In this document: positions 17,087 to 27,406 of the stretch, piece by piece | Layout: every line of letters begins with the position of its first letter | Numbering within the stretch: position 1 is the first letter of the stretch | DNA from: an uncultured Eubacteriales bacterium | GTDB lineage: Bacteria > Bacillota > Clostridia > TANB77 > CAG-508 | Direction of reading: 5' to 3' | Assembly (NCBI GenBank): GCA_902492015.1 | Contig: CABUJR010000003.1 | Location: 1-64,000, forward strand | DNA length: 64,000 nucleotides | Made by a program: the position numbers and the translations under genes | The notes under the pieces: generated by a model | What the model was told of the DNA's origin: nothing | The model's input: the letters and a program-made list of their open reading frames with translations, nothing else | The model's database searches: none

Positions 17087-19081
17087 ATGTTTGGAAAGAA
17101 AAAAGTAGAAACCACTAACGAAATTGAGAGTATAAAAAAAGAAGAAGAAAGTGTTTTCAAAAAAAATGAAAAAACAATAAAAGGACTAATTGCTCCAGGT
17201 GGAATTGATGCAAGTTATACAAATCATATAGAAATATCTTCTGCAAGAACAAGATATGCAAGAAGTATGATAGTTGCAAACTTGCCTAGAATGTGTACTT
17301 TCCCAGAATTTTTAAGAGGAATGTATACATTTGGAGATTTAAATGTTTCTGTTTTTATAAATCCAGTTAGTGAAGCAACATCACAACAAGATTTAAATAG
17401 AACAATTAATGAACTTGAATCTGAAAGAATTGTAGCTTTAGATAGAGGTGATATAAACAGAGAGAGGGTTATAGCTCAAAAAAGAATGGAAGCAGAAGAA
17501 CTTCGTGATGCTATAGCTGCAGGATTTAATAAATTGTTTGATTCATCAATTATCGCAACAATTTTTGCATATAGTATGGATGAACTAGAAAAATATACAG
17601 AATTATTAACAAGTGAAATGTCAAAAAACCTTATTGATATTAAACCAGCTTGGGCAATGCAAGATGAAGCATTTAGAAGTAATATGCCTTTTGCTGATAA
17701 TAAAATTACAAAGTCACATACTTTTGATAGAAGAGCTATGTCAACAGTATTCCCATTCTTTACATCAGAAGTTGGACATGAAAATGGTATACCTTTAGGA
17801 TTTAATAAGCAAACGGGATTACCAATTTTATATGACAATTTTAGCCCTAAATTAACTAATTATAATATGGTTATATTTGGTAAGTCTGGTGCCGGTAAAT
17901 CTGTTACTATAAAAACAATAACAGCTCGTTCAGCAGTTTTAATGGGAATAGAGAGTTTAGCTCTTGATGCTGAAGGCGAGTATGGAGTTGTTGCTGAAGC
18001 ACTAGGTGGTGTAAATGTTACATTAAGCCCTAACTCAAAAACAGTTATAAATCTTTTTGATATAGAACCTGAGAATGTAAAAGATGAAATAACAGGTAAA
18101 GAAAGAACTGTTTTAAGTGTTGAAAATAAAGTAGAAGACGTTACAAATGGTTTACTTACAATGGCTAGAGGTAGTACAAGAAGTCAAGAAGTAAATGAGC
18201 TTACAAAACAAATAATTTCTGAAGCAGTTGCAGAAGAATATGCTGCTTTAGGTATAACAAACAATGTTGAAAGTTTATATACAAGAGATGAAAATGGTGG
18301 AAAAGTTAATATTTCTGAAAATTATTTAGGTAGAACTAAAAAAGAAATGCCTACAATTGGCTCTTGGTATAAAAGAATTTGTAGAAAAGCACAAGAAAAT
18401 GAAAACCAAGATTATCGTTTCCATTATAGTTATTTAGTAAAAGTTATGAAACAATATGTTAGAGAATATCAAGGTCAAATGGCTTACTTTGATGGACAAT
18501 CAACATTTGAATTATTAGATGGTGTTCCTTTTATAAATATAGATATTTCTCAACTTGAAGAAAGATTTGCAAGACCTCTTGCACAACAAATAATGCTTTC
18601 TTGGGTATGGGAAAAATATGTTAAGAAAAATAGTGAAGATAAAGCAAAGGCTGCTAAAAAGAGAGTTTTAGTTGATGAGGCTTGGATGCTTTTACCATAT
18701 CCAGAAGCTGTTGATTTCTTAAACACAATGGCTAGACGTGCTAGAAAAAGAAATGTTTCTCTTGCGGTTATTTCACAAAAATTCCAAGATTTCTATGAGA
18801 AACAAGAAGTTCAGGCGGTTTTAACTTCATCAGAAACAAAATTATTCTTAGCTCAAGATAAATCAGAAATAGAGTACTTAAGAGAAGTATTTAAGCTTAG
18901 CGAGGGTGAAGCTGGATTTTTAATTACATGTAATAGAGGTGAAGGACTTTTAAAAGTTGGTGGAGATTCAGCAATACTTGCAATTCAACCAACTAAGAAA
19001 GAATTTGAATTCGTTGAAACAAACTTAACTAAACAAGCTGCTTTAGAAAAAGCAAGAAGAGAAGCAGAAGGAAATCAATAA
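17087..19081 (+). CDS. virB4: VirB4-family secretion ATPase
   Basis: A 664-residue soluble ATPase that powers assembly or transport in type IV secretion. Walker A is GKSGAGKS near residues 265-272, followed by LALDAEGEYG. The Walker B region is RVLVDEAWMLL near residue 528, followed by RRARKRN and a sensor-like VISQKFQDF. Length and layout fit Gram-positive VirB4/TcpF-type and CPR-type ATPases. It is the only such ATPase here; there is no VirD4/TcpA or VirB11. It follows the TraC-like gene by 19 nt with GGGAGG as RBS, and precedes the first VirB6-like gene. Confidence 0.93.
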   Translation: MFGKKKVETTNEIESIKKEEESVFKKNEKTIKGLIAPGGIDASYTNHIEISSARTRYARSMIVANLPRMCTFPEFLRGMYTFGDLNVSVFINPVSEATSQQDLNRTINELESERIVALDRGDINRERVIAQKRMEAEELRDAIAAGFNKLFDSSIIATIFAYSMDELEKYTELLTSEMSKNLIDIKPAWAMQDEAFRSNMPFADNKITKSHTFDRRAMSTVFPFFTSEVGHENGIPLGFNKQTGLPILYDNFSPKLTNYNMVIFGKSGAGKSVTIKTITARSAVLMGIESLALDAEGEYGVVAEALGGVNVTLSPNSKTVINLFDIEPENVKDEITGKERTVLSVENKVEDVTNGLLTMARGSTRSQEVNELTKQIISEAVAEEYAALGITNNVESLYTRDENGGKVNISENYLGRTKKEMPTIGSWYKRICRKAQENENQDYRFHYSYLVKVMKQYVREYQGQMAYFDGQSTFELLDGVPFINIDISQLEERFARPLAQQIMLSWVWEKYVKKNSEDKAKAAKKRVLVDEAWMLLPYPEAVDFLNTMARRARKRNVSLAVISQKFQDFYEKQEVQAVLTSSETKLFLAQDKSEIEYLREVFKLSEGEAGFLITCNRGEGLLKVGGDSAILAIQPTKKEFEFVETNLTKQAALEKARREAEGNQ

Positions 19082-19094
19082 AAGAGGAAATTAT

Positions 19095-20333
19095 ATGAAA
19101 AAATGTATAAGCTGCTTATTAGTGGTTTTAATAATTTTTAATTTCATATTTTGTAATGGTGTTTATGCAGATCCTGCAGGTGGCGCTCAAGATGGAGAAG
19201 AAACAGATAGTCCTTACTTAGAAAATGCAACTCCATCAGAAGGAGTTGCTGCCGAACAAATTGAGCAAGGAACTGCATCACAAACTCAAGATAGCGCAAC
19301 AAAAGTTACAACAACAGCAATGAGTTATGGAGCATCTATAATAGGTGTTATAACAGGAGTAATAGCTAGATTATTAAATGCTTTTATTGCTTTGCAAGTG
19401 GATTTAATAATAGGACAATTGACGTATGGTACAGAAGACGGGGAACTTCAATATTTCTTTACAATAGATAGAGCAGTATTTAATAGAGTTTCATTATTTA
19501 ATATAAACTATTTTAATACAGATGAAACATACAAAGTCGGAGATACTGAAATTCAGGCAAGTAAAAGTAATATTGCAATAAAAGAAGGAATTAGATCTGT
19601 ATATTATATTTGTAGAATTTTAGCATTATCAATAGGACTTGTAGTGCTAATATACATAGGTATAAGAATGGCATTATCTACTGTAGCTTCAGAACAAGCA
19701 AGATATAAAAAGATGCTTGTAAGTTGGGTTGAAAGTATTATTATAATATTTGTTATGGTTTATATAATAAGTGTTGTTATTAATTTTGGAGAAATTATAA
19801 CAGGCATGTTATATGAATTGAGAAATAATCTAATAGGGAAAGAGGCAGTAGGAACATCTAGTACTTATGATATTTTTGAAGATACAATACGTTCTACTAC
19901 ATGGGATTTAGTATTTTCTAAATCTGGATTAGAACTTACTTTATGGTCAATAATATATTGGTGTTTACTATTTTTAGAAATAAAATTTGTATGGTTATAT
20001 GCTAAAAGGTTATTAATGGTTGGATTTTTAATAATTATTTCACCACTTATAACCATTACATATTCAATAGATAAAGTTGGAGATGGGAAAGCACAAGCTT
20101 TTTCTATGTGGATGAAAGAATTCTTAGTAAATGTATTAATACAACCTTTACATGCATTAATTTATTTAATTTTTGTATTGACAGCAAATTCTATTGCAGC
20201 ATCTTCACCATTAGTTGCATTGGCATTGTTAATGGCAATGGGAGCTGTAGAAAGAATGGTAAAAGTTGTCTTTGATATGAAAGGCTTAGTATCTTTAAGA
20301 GGTGTAGATAAATTTATGAAGAAAGAAGGATAA
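19095..20333 (+). CDS. VirB6/TrbL-like polytopic membrane protein 1 (short form)
   Basis: A 412-residue protein with signal peptide (ending VYA), an acidic extracytoplasmic N-region and about six membrane helices. Shared motifs with the four larger paralogues are a loop with LFNINYFNTDE, then IYIGIRMALSTVAS and, near residue 310, ISPLITITYSIDKVGDGKAQ followed by WMKEF and QPLHALIY. The family forms the inner-membrane channel of type IV secretion machines. This copy stops shortly after the last helix and lacks the long tail seen in the others, so it may be the basal channel subunit. Confidence 0.8.
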   Translation: MKKCISCLLVVLIIFNFIFCNGVYADPAGGAQDGEETDSPYLENATPSEGVAAEQIEQGTASQTQDSATKVTTTAMSYGASIIGVITGVIARLLNAFIALQVDLIIGQLTYGTEDGELQYFFTIDRAVFNRVSLFNINYFNTDETYKVGDTEIQASKSNIAIKEGIRSVYYICRILALSIGLVVLIYIGIRMALSTVASEQARYKKMLVSWVESIIIIFVMVYIISVVINFGEIITGMLYELRNNLIGKEAVGTSSTYDIFEDTIRSTTWDLVFSKSGLELTLWSIIYWCLLFLEIKFVWLYAKRLLMVGFLIIISPLITITYSIDKVGDGKAQAFSMWMKEFLVNVLIQPLHALIYLIFVLTANSIAASSPLVALALLMAMGAVERMVKVVFDMKGLVSLRGVDKFMKKEG

Positions 20334-20336
20334 TAT

Positions 20337-21506
20337 ATGGAAAAAAGAAAAAGAATGACAAGAATTTTTTTGATTTTTATTATAATATTATTCTTCTGTT
20401 TACTATGTTTATTGGTTGGATTAAGATATTTTTTGAAAAATGAGGAAAATAATTCTAATATAGGAATTGCTATTTCAGAATCTAGTGAGCCTAAAACAAT
20501 TGAAGAAGTTATTAAAAAATACGATTCTGAATTTATTAAACAAGAAAATAATTCAATATATGTAAAATTTTCAAAAGATTTATATGATGAAAATGGAAAA
20601 AGTAATGAAAGTTTTTTTGAAAAATTAACAAAAGAACTAGAACCATTTTTTGAAAATAGTGATTTTGAAATCATTGATGAAAATAAAAAAATAGAAATTA
20701 GCGCTGAATATGACATAGAAAAAGAACAATATGAAATTAAAATTAATGATATAGAAGATTTTTATAATAAAACTAATGGGGATTCTTACGTTGCTGTTGA
20801 AAAATCCGAAATAATTGAACCATCTAAAATAATGATAGATAATGGATTTTTAGAATTATTAAGAATTAAAAATATGTATTTATCATCTATTGAAGAATAT
20901 TTAGATGATGAAAAAATTTTAGATAATGGGTATGTAAGTTATAACAGTGATAAATTAAGATTAAAAATTTCTCCAAACAAATCTGTTATGAATATTATAT
21001 TTACCGAAAATTATAATGGTAGTATTTTAATAGATGTTGATAGAGGAGAAGATTTGACACAAGTATATGAAAAACATTCTGATAATACTTTTGGTTCATT
21101 ATCAGATGGATATTTAGGTTATAGAAACGGAGATTTTTATTATTTCTTTTATAAAGATGAAGTTTCTATATATGGTTATTCATATTCAAAAAATGAAGTT
21201 TTTGAGGAACTATTAGAAAAATATTTAGAAGATAAAGATTTAGGTAGTTTTGTAAATACTTTAGCTGATAGAACACTTTCTTATGATACATTTGAATATG
21301 ATGAAGAGATAAAAAAAGCTACTTTAATTTTTCCAACTAGAGGAATCGAAATAAAAATCGAAGATAATGATCCAAAAGGAATAACTTTATATAGTAATTA
21401 TTATTTTACAGATACAACAAAGAAAATGGTAAAAAATGGATTAATATCATATAGTACAGAGGATTTAGTTGCAAAATACGAAACTCAAAGAAGAGAAAGT
21501 AAATAG
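20337..21506 (+). CDS. Membrane-anchored extracytoplasmic protein A of the secretion locus
   Basis: A 389-residue protein with a single N-terminal membrane helix (residues ~8-30) and an acidic outside domain of about 350 residues. It starts 3 nt after the preceding gene. It is a paralogue of the next gene: both share a start like TIEEVIKKYDS / TVKDVIEYYDS, the FF..(D/S)E(V/I)SIY segment and the FPTRGIEIK / YPLKGIEIK segment. I recognise no named family. By position it may be an exported scaffold of the machine. Confidence 0.6.
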   Translation: MEKRKRMTRIFLIFIIILFFCLLCLLVGLRYFLKNEENNSNIGIAISESSEPKTIEEVIKKYDSEFIKQENNSIYVKFSKDLYDENGKSNESFFEKLTKELEPFFENSDFEIIDENKKIEISAEYDIEKEQYEIKINDIEDFYNKTNGDSYVAVEKSEIIEPSKIMIDNGFLELLRIKNMYLSSIEEYLDDEKILDNGYVSYNSDKLRLKISPNKSVMNIIFTENYNGSILIDVDRGEDLTQVYEKHSDNTFGSLSDGYLGYRNGDFYYFFYKDEVSIYGYSYSKNEVFEELLEKYLEDKDLGSFVNTLADRTLSYDTFEYDEEIKKATLIFPTRGIEIKIEDNDPKGITLYSNYYFTDTTKKMVKNGLISYSTEDLVAKYETQRRESK

Positions 21507-21551
21507 AATAATAATCAATTTGCTTTTAAAGTACTAGGGAAGGAAATATAC

Positions 21552-23090
21552 ATGAAAAAAATACAGTATAAAGATCAAAACAATAAAAACTATATTAAGA
21601 TTGTTATAGTTTTATTTGTTGTGATCTTTATATTACTTTTTGTCCAATTAATTTTATCTAACTTGCAAAAAGAAAATAATAATCAAATTTCATATAGTAG
21701 TTTACGAACTGTTAAAGATGTAATAGAATACTATGATTCTACATATATTTCTGAAGAAGAAAGTGGAGAAGAAAATTTTTATTGGGATATTTACTTAAAG
21801 TTTAAATTTTTGCCATATAATGAAGATGATACAAGTAATGAAGAATACTATAATAATTTATTAGGTGATGTTGCAAAAATACTTAGATATGCAAATTTTA
21901 AAATGCTTGATATCGAAAATGGTATTACTGTAAAAGTTATTTGTAAAAACAATGAGATAGATTCTATAATTATAAATGATATTGAAGATTATTTTATTTA
22001 TATGGATTCACAAATAAGTATGAAAGAATATATTGAAATACCAACAACTGATTTTGCAATTAATTCGCCTATATTACAAACTTGCATAGATAGTAATTGG
22101 AGTAAAGATATAAATTTTGGAACAAGGGAAAGTATATTTGAAGAATATTTTATTTATTTTGATGAAGGGATTAAAGTTAGAATAATAGATAATAGGATAT
22201 ACAATGTAATTTTCGATAAAAATTACAAAGAAAATGTAATAAATAATATTTTTCCTGGTATGGATATAGAGAGTATTGAATTAAATTTAGGTAAAGCAAC
22301 ATTTAAAAATAATGATCAAAACTTAATTGGTTATAAAGGAAATAATATGTATGTTTTCTTTACTAATAGTGAAATTTCAATATATAGAAACCCAGATATA
22401 GATACTGATGTTTTTTTTGATTTAGCAGATGATTTTATTGCCGAAAACATTGATTTATTAGATTTTATGAATGAACTTACGTATCTTTGGTCAGATTATA
22501 GTGATTATGAGTATTCACAAGACAGTATTTTTATTTCGTATCCTCTAAAAGGTATAGAAATTAAGCTAAATTATGATGACATGAGCGGAATTTTGGTGTA
22601 TAATAATATTAAGAGTAATATGTCTAAAATTCAAGGATATCTAGAAAATACAAACTTTGTTGCAAGACTTCAAATAGATTCTGTTTTTGAAGCGGAACAA
22701 AGAAGAGTAAAAAATTTAAATTCACAATTAGAAAAATGTAGTGAATATAAAAGAGGTTTAGAAGAAGAAAAAATTAATTTAATTGGGGAAAGCTTTAGAT
22801 ATGATATATATCCAGAAACAGATGTAAATGGCAATATATATAGTATGAAATTCATTTCTCTTTCAGAAGATAATCCGAGTAGAGAATTAAATGACAGTAT
22901 AGATTACTATATGTGGATTTCAAATGATTATTTTGTATATTCAAAAAAAGGCAAAGGAATATATTTATATAACTTAACAAATGGAAATGTAAGTAGAATA
23001 ATTAATGGAAATGAGACTTATGAAATAAAAGGATTTAAAGACGGAATATTAAAATATGATGATAATCAAGAAGTAGTTATTTCATATTAG
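21552..23090 (+). CDS. Membrane-anchored extracytoplasmic protein B of the secretion locus
   Basis: A 512-residue protein with one N-terminal membrane helix (residues ~16-37) and an acidic outside region homologous over ~350 residues to the preceding protein. It carries an additional C-terminal ~110 residues with a heptad stretch (RRVKNLNSQLEKC) and beta-rich repeats (YYMWISNDYFVYS, GIYLYNLTNG) that look like one or two propeller blades. No catalytic motif is visible. Together with its paralogue it probably forms an outer or pilus-proximal part of the apparatus; this is inference from context. Confidence 0.6.
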   Translation: MKKIQYKDQNNKNYIKIVIVLFVVIFILLFVQLILSNLQKENNNQISYSSLRTVKDVIEYYDSTYISEEESGEENFYWDIYLKFKFLPYNEDDTSNEEYYNNLLGDVAKILRYANFKMLDIENGITVKVICKNNEIDSIIINDIEDYFIYMDSQISMKEYIEIPTTDFAINSPILQTCIDSNWSKDINFGTRESIFEEYFIYFDEGIKVRIIDNRIYNVIFDKNYKENVINNIFPGMDIESIELNLGKATFKNNDQNLIGYKGNNMYVFFTNSEISIYRNPDIDTDVFFDLADDFIAENIDLLDFMNELTYLWSDYSDYEYSQDSIFISYPLKGIEIKLNYDDMSGILVYNNIKSNMSKIQGYLENTNFVARLQIDSVFEAEQRRVKNLNSQLEKCSEYKRGLEEEKINLIGESFRYDIYPETDVNGNIYSMKFISLSEDNPSRELNDSIDYYMWISNDYFVYSKKGKGIYLYNLTNGNVSRIINGNETYEIKGFKDGILKYDDNQEVVISY

Positions 23091-23104
23091 AAAGGGAGTA
23101 AGAG

Positions 23105-26100
23105 ATGGCACTATTAAAAAAGATTTGTGTAAAAATTATTTTAATAATTGTAACAATATCTATATTAATAATGTTTTGTACTACACCAGCATCTTATGCT
23201 AAATTAGATTTAAAAGATGGTGAGTTTTATTATGCTGGTACAACTAAAGGTACCTATACTGTAAAGGAAGGTATCTTCTCTTGGCTTCTAGATAATATTG
23301 GTCAAATAGCTGACTGGTTACTTGGTATTATGACTATGGGATTCAGAATGGTATTTGTTGGCTGGACTGCTCTTATTGAAAAATTACTTACTTGGGCTTT
23401 AGAAACAACAGTAGGAGTTAATGTAGAAGGAGAAGAAGTAGAAGGAATGAGTTCAACTAATTTATCATCTATTACGGATTCTTCAAATAATGTAACTGTA
23501 CAAGCTATAGTTTACAATCAAGTACCAGCTTTTGATATTAACTTCTTTAATGACGAATATGATAAAACTGTAAGTGGAACAGGAACAAAATATAAATGTG
23601 ATAAATGTAATGACTACGCAGAAAAATGTTGTACTGAATCAGGATGCAGTTGTAAATGTAATGGAAATTGTGATGGATGTAAAAAATATTTAGCAGCTTT
23701 AGCTATAGATCAAGAAAATAATCCACCAATTGTTGTACAAATAAAAAATGGTGTTGCTACATGGTATTATATAATGAGATTATTATCATTAGCAGCTATG
23801 CTTGTTGTACTTATTGGAATTGGTATAAAAATGGCGATTTCAACAATAGCTTCTGAAAAAGCAGTATATAAAAGGATGTTAGTAGACTGGGTAATTGGAA
23901 TGATTATACTATTTGCTATACATTATTTAATGATATTTATTATCAATATTAATGAATATTTAGTAGAGGCGGTAAAGAATGCAGCAAACGAGGTAAATAC
24001 TGTTGAGATGAAACAATTAGCACCAGTAAAAGAGAAAGATTCTACTTCAGGAGTTTCTGCTAAAGATGGAATAGAAAAAACTAATGAAGATTTAGAGATA
24101 GATGTGTATGAAGCAACAAGAACAAGAGCTTATGATGCAAAATTATCAAATGGTTTAACAGGTATGGTAATGTATATGGCATTGGTATATTTTGCTATTA
24201 GATATTCAATAATTTACATACAAAGATATTTAACTTTAATAGTTTTAACATTAATGGGTCCGCCAGTTGGTGTAGCCTATGCATTACAAAAAGTATTTAG
24301 TGGAAAATCATCAACTTTGAAAACATGGATGACAGAATATATAATGAATGTAATAATTCAAACAGTACATGCAATAATTTATGGTGTATTTATTTCAACA
24401 GCATTAGTTTTATCACTAGAGTCAGTTGCAGGAACAATTGTTGCATTAATATTAATGAATTATGGGCTAAAAGCTGAAAAAACATTTAGAAAAATATTTA
24501 AAATGGGTGAAGGAGATAGTTTGCTAGGTCACACAGCTGATGCTGGTGATGCAGAAAAAATGCAACAAAACATTAATGCAATGACAGGTTTAGTTGTTGG
24601 TGCTAAACCAGCAGCTAAAGCATTAATGAATTCGCCTTATGCTAAAGCATTAAAAGGAATAGGAAAAATAGGAGCTGCTGGTGCAGGAACATTAGCTGCA
24701 GGTGGAGTGAAAGTAGGTAAAGTAGCTAAAGATAAATTTGGAAAAAGTGATAGTGAAAAGTTTGAAAGAGCTGTAGAAAAAGAAATGGATAAAAATTATG
24801 GTGGATATGAAAGAAAGGAAAATGAAAGTGATGAACAACATGAAGCAAGAAGAAATGTAGCAAAAGCAGCTGTATTGTTAAAAAATCCTAAATTAGCCAA
24901 AAAACAAAATGGTGAAGGATCAAATGCTTCTTTAAAAGAATTACTTGAAAAAGGAGAAGATAAATTAAAAAATGAAGTTGTAGAAGCTACTAATAATTTA
25001 GCAAATAATTCAAATGATCCTAATGCAAAGAAAAAATTTGATGCTGCTTTAGGAAATTATGAAAAATATAAATCTTATGAAGTAACAACAGGAGATATTG
25101 CAAAAGCACATGGAGAAAGATTAATTGATATAAAAAATACATTTGATGTAGGAAAAGGATATAATCCTCTTGAAAATGTAGCTAATATAGCAACAGGAAT
25201 TTTTGGTACTAAACATAAAGATTTGAAAACAGGAAAATATGTATCAGATCATAATGGATATTATGAAAATTTCAAACCTTCAAATTTATTAGGGCTTACA
25301 GCAGATGATAAAAAAGTATTAAAAGAACAATTAATGATGCCTATGTTACAAGGATTAGGTGGTATGGGTGCTATGTTTGTTGGAATGGGAACTCTTGTTA
25401 CAAATCCAATGATGGGGGTAGGACTTTTAGTTGGAGGGGCAAATGCAGCGGGAAAAGTATTGAGTAAACCTGCGAAAGATAAAAAATATAATGGAAGATA
25501 TGGTCATGCAAGGTTTGGAACACCAACTATAAGAAAAATGGAAAAAGAAGCAGTAAAAAGAGCAAATAGAGAATGGGATAAACTAGTTACTGATAATGTA
25601 AAAAATAATCATCCTGCGTTATATTCTAAATTGAAGAATGATATTGAAAATAGTGCAAAGATTAATTGGAAAGACAGTTTTGTAAAAAATATTAAAAATG
25701 CAGGACTTGCAACAGTTACTGTAGGAACTTTAGGTGTAATTGGCGGTGCTGGAATAGCAGTAATACCACTTGCTGGAGTTGCTGGAGCTGGTTTTATGTC
25801 TAGAACATTTATAAATCATAGTGGACTAGGGGGAAGATTAGATACAATAAATCAGCATGTTGCAAAACAATTCAAAAAGAATCAATTACAATTTATAGAA
25901 GATTCTCTAAATATACAAGCTTCTATAGCAAATGGAGAAATTAAAGTTGCAGAACAGAAACAAGAAGAAAAATTTATAATAGAAGAGTTTAAAAAACAAG
26001 GCTATAAATATGATCCTAAAACTGGTACGATTGAAGCAATAGGAAATTGGAATCCTAATGCAAATAATGTTTCTGGAACAGAAAATAAAAAGGAACAGGA

Positions 26101-27376
26101 TGATTTTGCAAAGAAACAATTTGAAGCTGTTATGATTGAATTATATGCTGCTCAGGGAATGAAATACGATCCTAAAACAGGATTACCTGTATCAAATGAA
26201 GATAAGAACGGAAGCCAAAAAGGTGTAGAAGAGTTAACAAGAGATCAAATAACTGAAGATAAAATTTTAATAACTGATAGAGACATTAGAGATATAAATG
26301 CTAAAATGGATAAAGCTATTTTAGCTGCAATAAAAAATAATAAGGATTTTGATATTAATAGTGAGCAAGCACAAAATGATATTATTAAAGAAGTTGAAGG
26401 CGAATTAAAAAGTGTACTTAATGATAATGCAAATTTAGAAGAGATATTTAAAGGAGGAAAAAAAGGATTAGTAGAAGCAATAAAGGATAAATCTAATCAA
26501 TTAGAAGCCAAAAATCCAATGCTAAAACTTAGTGATGATGAAAAAACAGCTATACAAAATGCAATAAATGAATTGTCAGTAGGAAAAAAAGATTTTTCAG
26601 AAGTTAAAGCAGAAGATGTAATGGCTAAATTAAAATTTTCAGATGGAAGTCAAAAACCTAGTACAGGTGATGGTTCAAGACAGGCTAATTCAAATAATGA
26701 TGGTTCATCAAGAGTAAAAACGGCTGTTACAGAATATGTAAAAGCTATTCAAAGTTCAAAAGTTATAGAACCTCCAGAAAAAACAAGAAGAAAAACAGTA
26801 GGAGAAGCGAAGGAATCTGTTAAAAAATCTGTAGAAAAAAGAAGAAAGAAAATTCAAGATATATTAAATTCAGATATAGAGAATTCAGATGAAACTAATG
26901 TTAAAGAAATTGTTGATGAAAAGAATTTGGGAAGTACAAGTGGAATAGTAGATTCAACAGATATTGTAGACTTATTATTAATGAGAAAAGAACTACAAGA
27001 AATTAATGATTATGGTTCAAAAGAATTAAAATTAGAAAAAGGTGTAAAAGGTTATAAAGAAGCAATTAAAGATAAAACTAAAGCAGCTATGGATTATTAT
27101 GGTGCTCAACTAGAATTAAAATCTTTTGAGAGAGATAATCCAGAACTATTTGATGAAAAAGGAAGAGTAAAATTTTCAACAGAAGATACTAAAGAGCTTG
27201 GAAGTGAGAAAATAGAGAAAGTTAAAAAAATAAAGGATATACAAGTTGAATTAGAAAAATTAAGAAAAGAAAAGGAATCTTCAGAAGAAATTTTAAAGGT
27301 AAAAGGGCCAATAATAGACATAAAAAATAATAATACAAGTAGTTTATTTGATAATAATAATTTATTTGGTATATAA
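23105..27376 (+). CDS. VirB6/TrbL-like protein 2 with cysteine cluster and giant cytoplasmic tail
   Basis: A 1423-residue protein, the largest of the locus. It has a signal peptide, a first membrane region (residues ~58-100), and an extracytoplasmic loop with AFDINFFND. Next is a nine-cysteine cluster (residues ~163-191, CDKC, CC, CSCKC, CDGC), then the VirB6-like core with WYYIMRLLS, IGIKMAISTIAS and a variant of the SPLITLTY motif (LMGPPVGVAYALQK). Residues ~470-1423 form a cytoplasmic tail, highly charged with two Gly/Ala-rich hydrophobic stretches (near residues 755-790 and 870-900) and long coiled-coil segments. It may combine a channel role with a cargo, receptor or regulatory role. Confidence 0.75.
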   Translation: MALLKKICVKIILIIVTISILIMFCTTPASYAKLDLKDGEFYYAGTTKGTYTVKEGIFSWLLDNIGQIADWLLGIMTMGFRMVFVGWTALIEKLLTWALETTVGVNVEGEEVEGMSSTNLSSITDSSNNVTVQAIVYNQVPAFDINFFNDEYDKTVSGTGTKYKCDKCNDYAEKCCTESGCSCKCNGNCDGCKKYLAALAIDQENNPPIVVQIKNGVATWYYIMRLLSLAAMLVVLIGIGIKMAISTIASEKAVYKRMLVDWVIGMIILFAIHYLMIFIININEYLVEAVKNAANEVNTVEMKQLAPVKEKDSTSGVSAKDGIEKTNEDLEIDVYEATRTRAYDAKLSNGLTGMVMYMALVYFAIRYSIIYIQRYLTLIVLTLMGPPVGVAYALQKVFSGKSSTLKTWMTEYIMNVIIQTVHAIIYGVFISTALVLSLESVAGTIVALILMNYGLKAEKTFRKIFKMGEGDSLLGHTADAGDAEKMQQNINAMTGLVVGAKPAAKALMNSPYAKALKGIGKIGAAGAGTLAAGGVKVGKVAKDKFGKSDSEKFERAVEKEMDKNYGGYERKENESDEQHEARRNVAKAAVLLKNPKLAKKQNGEGSNASLKELLEKGEDKLKNEVVEATNNLANNSNDPNAKKKFDAALGNYEKYKSYEVTTGDIAKAHGERLIDIKNTFDVGKGYNPLENVANIATGIFGTKHKDLKTGKYVSDHNGYYENFKPSNLLGLTADDKKVLKEQLMMPMLQGLGGMGAMFVGMGTLVTNPMMGVGLLVGGANAAGKVLSKPAKDKKYNGRYGHARFGTPTIRKMEKEAVKRANREWDKLVTDNVKNNHPALYSKLKNDIENSAKINWKDSFVKNIKNAGLATVTVGTLGVIGGAGIAVIPLAGVAGAGFMSRTFINHSGLGGRLDTINQHVAKQFKKNQLQFIEDSLNIQASIANGEIKVAEQKQEEKFIIEEFKKQGYKYDPKTGTIEAIGNWNPNANNVSGTENKKEQDDFAKKQFEAVMIELYAAQGMKYDPKTGLPVSNEDKNGSQKGVEELTRDQITEDKILITDRDIRDINAKMDKAILAAIKNNKDFDINSEQAQNDIIKEVEGELKSVLNDNANLEEIFKGGKKGLVEAIKDKSNQLEAKNPMLKLSDDEKTAIQNAINELSVGKKDFSEVKAEDVMAKLKFSDGSQKPSTGDGSRQANSNNDGSSRVKTAVTEYVKAIQSSKVIEPPEKTRRKTVGEAKESVKKSVEKRRKKIQDILNSDIENSDETNVKEIVDEKNLGSTSGIVDSTDIVDLLLMRKELQEINDYGSKELKLEKGVKGYKEAIKDKTKAAMDYYGAQLELKSFERDNPELFDEKGRVKFSTEDTKELGSEKIEKVKKIKDIQVELEKLRKEKESSEEILKVKGPIIDIKNNNTSSLFDNNNLFGI

Positions 27377-27406
27377 AAAATATATATCAAAAGAAAGGAT
27401 TAGGGA

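Noticed and set aside
20162..20716. 184-codon reverse-strand frame spanning two secretion genes
   Set aside because: It lies antisense to two clear coding frames, is Ser/Phe/Leu-rich as expected from A-rich complement, and has no RBS.
23590..23690. Cysteine cluster as a standard zinc ribbon or rubredoxin domain
   Set aside because: The spacing does not match those families and the segment is predicted to lie outside the membrane.
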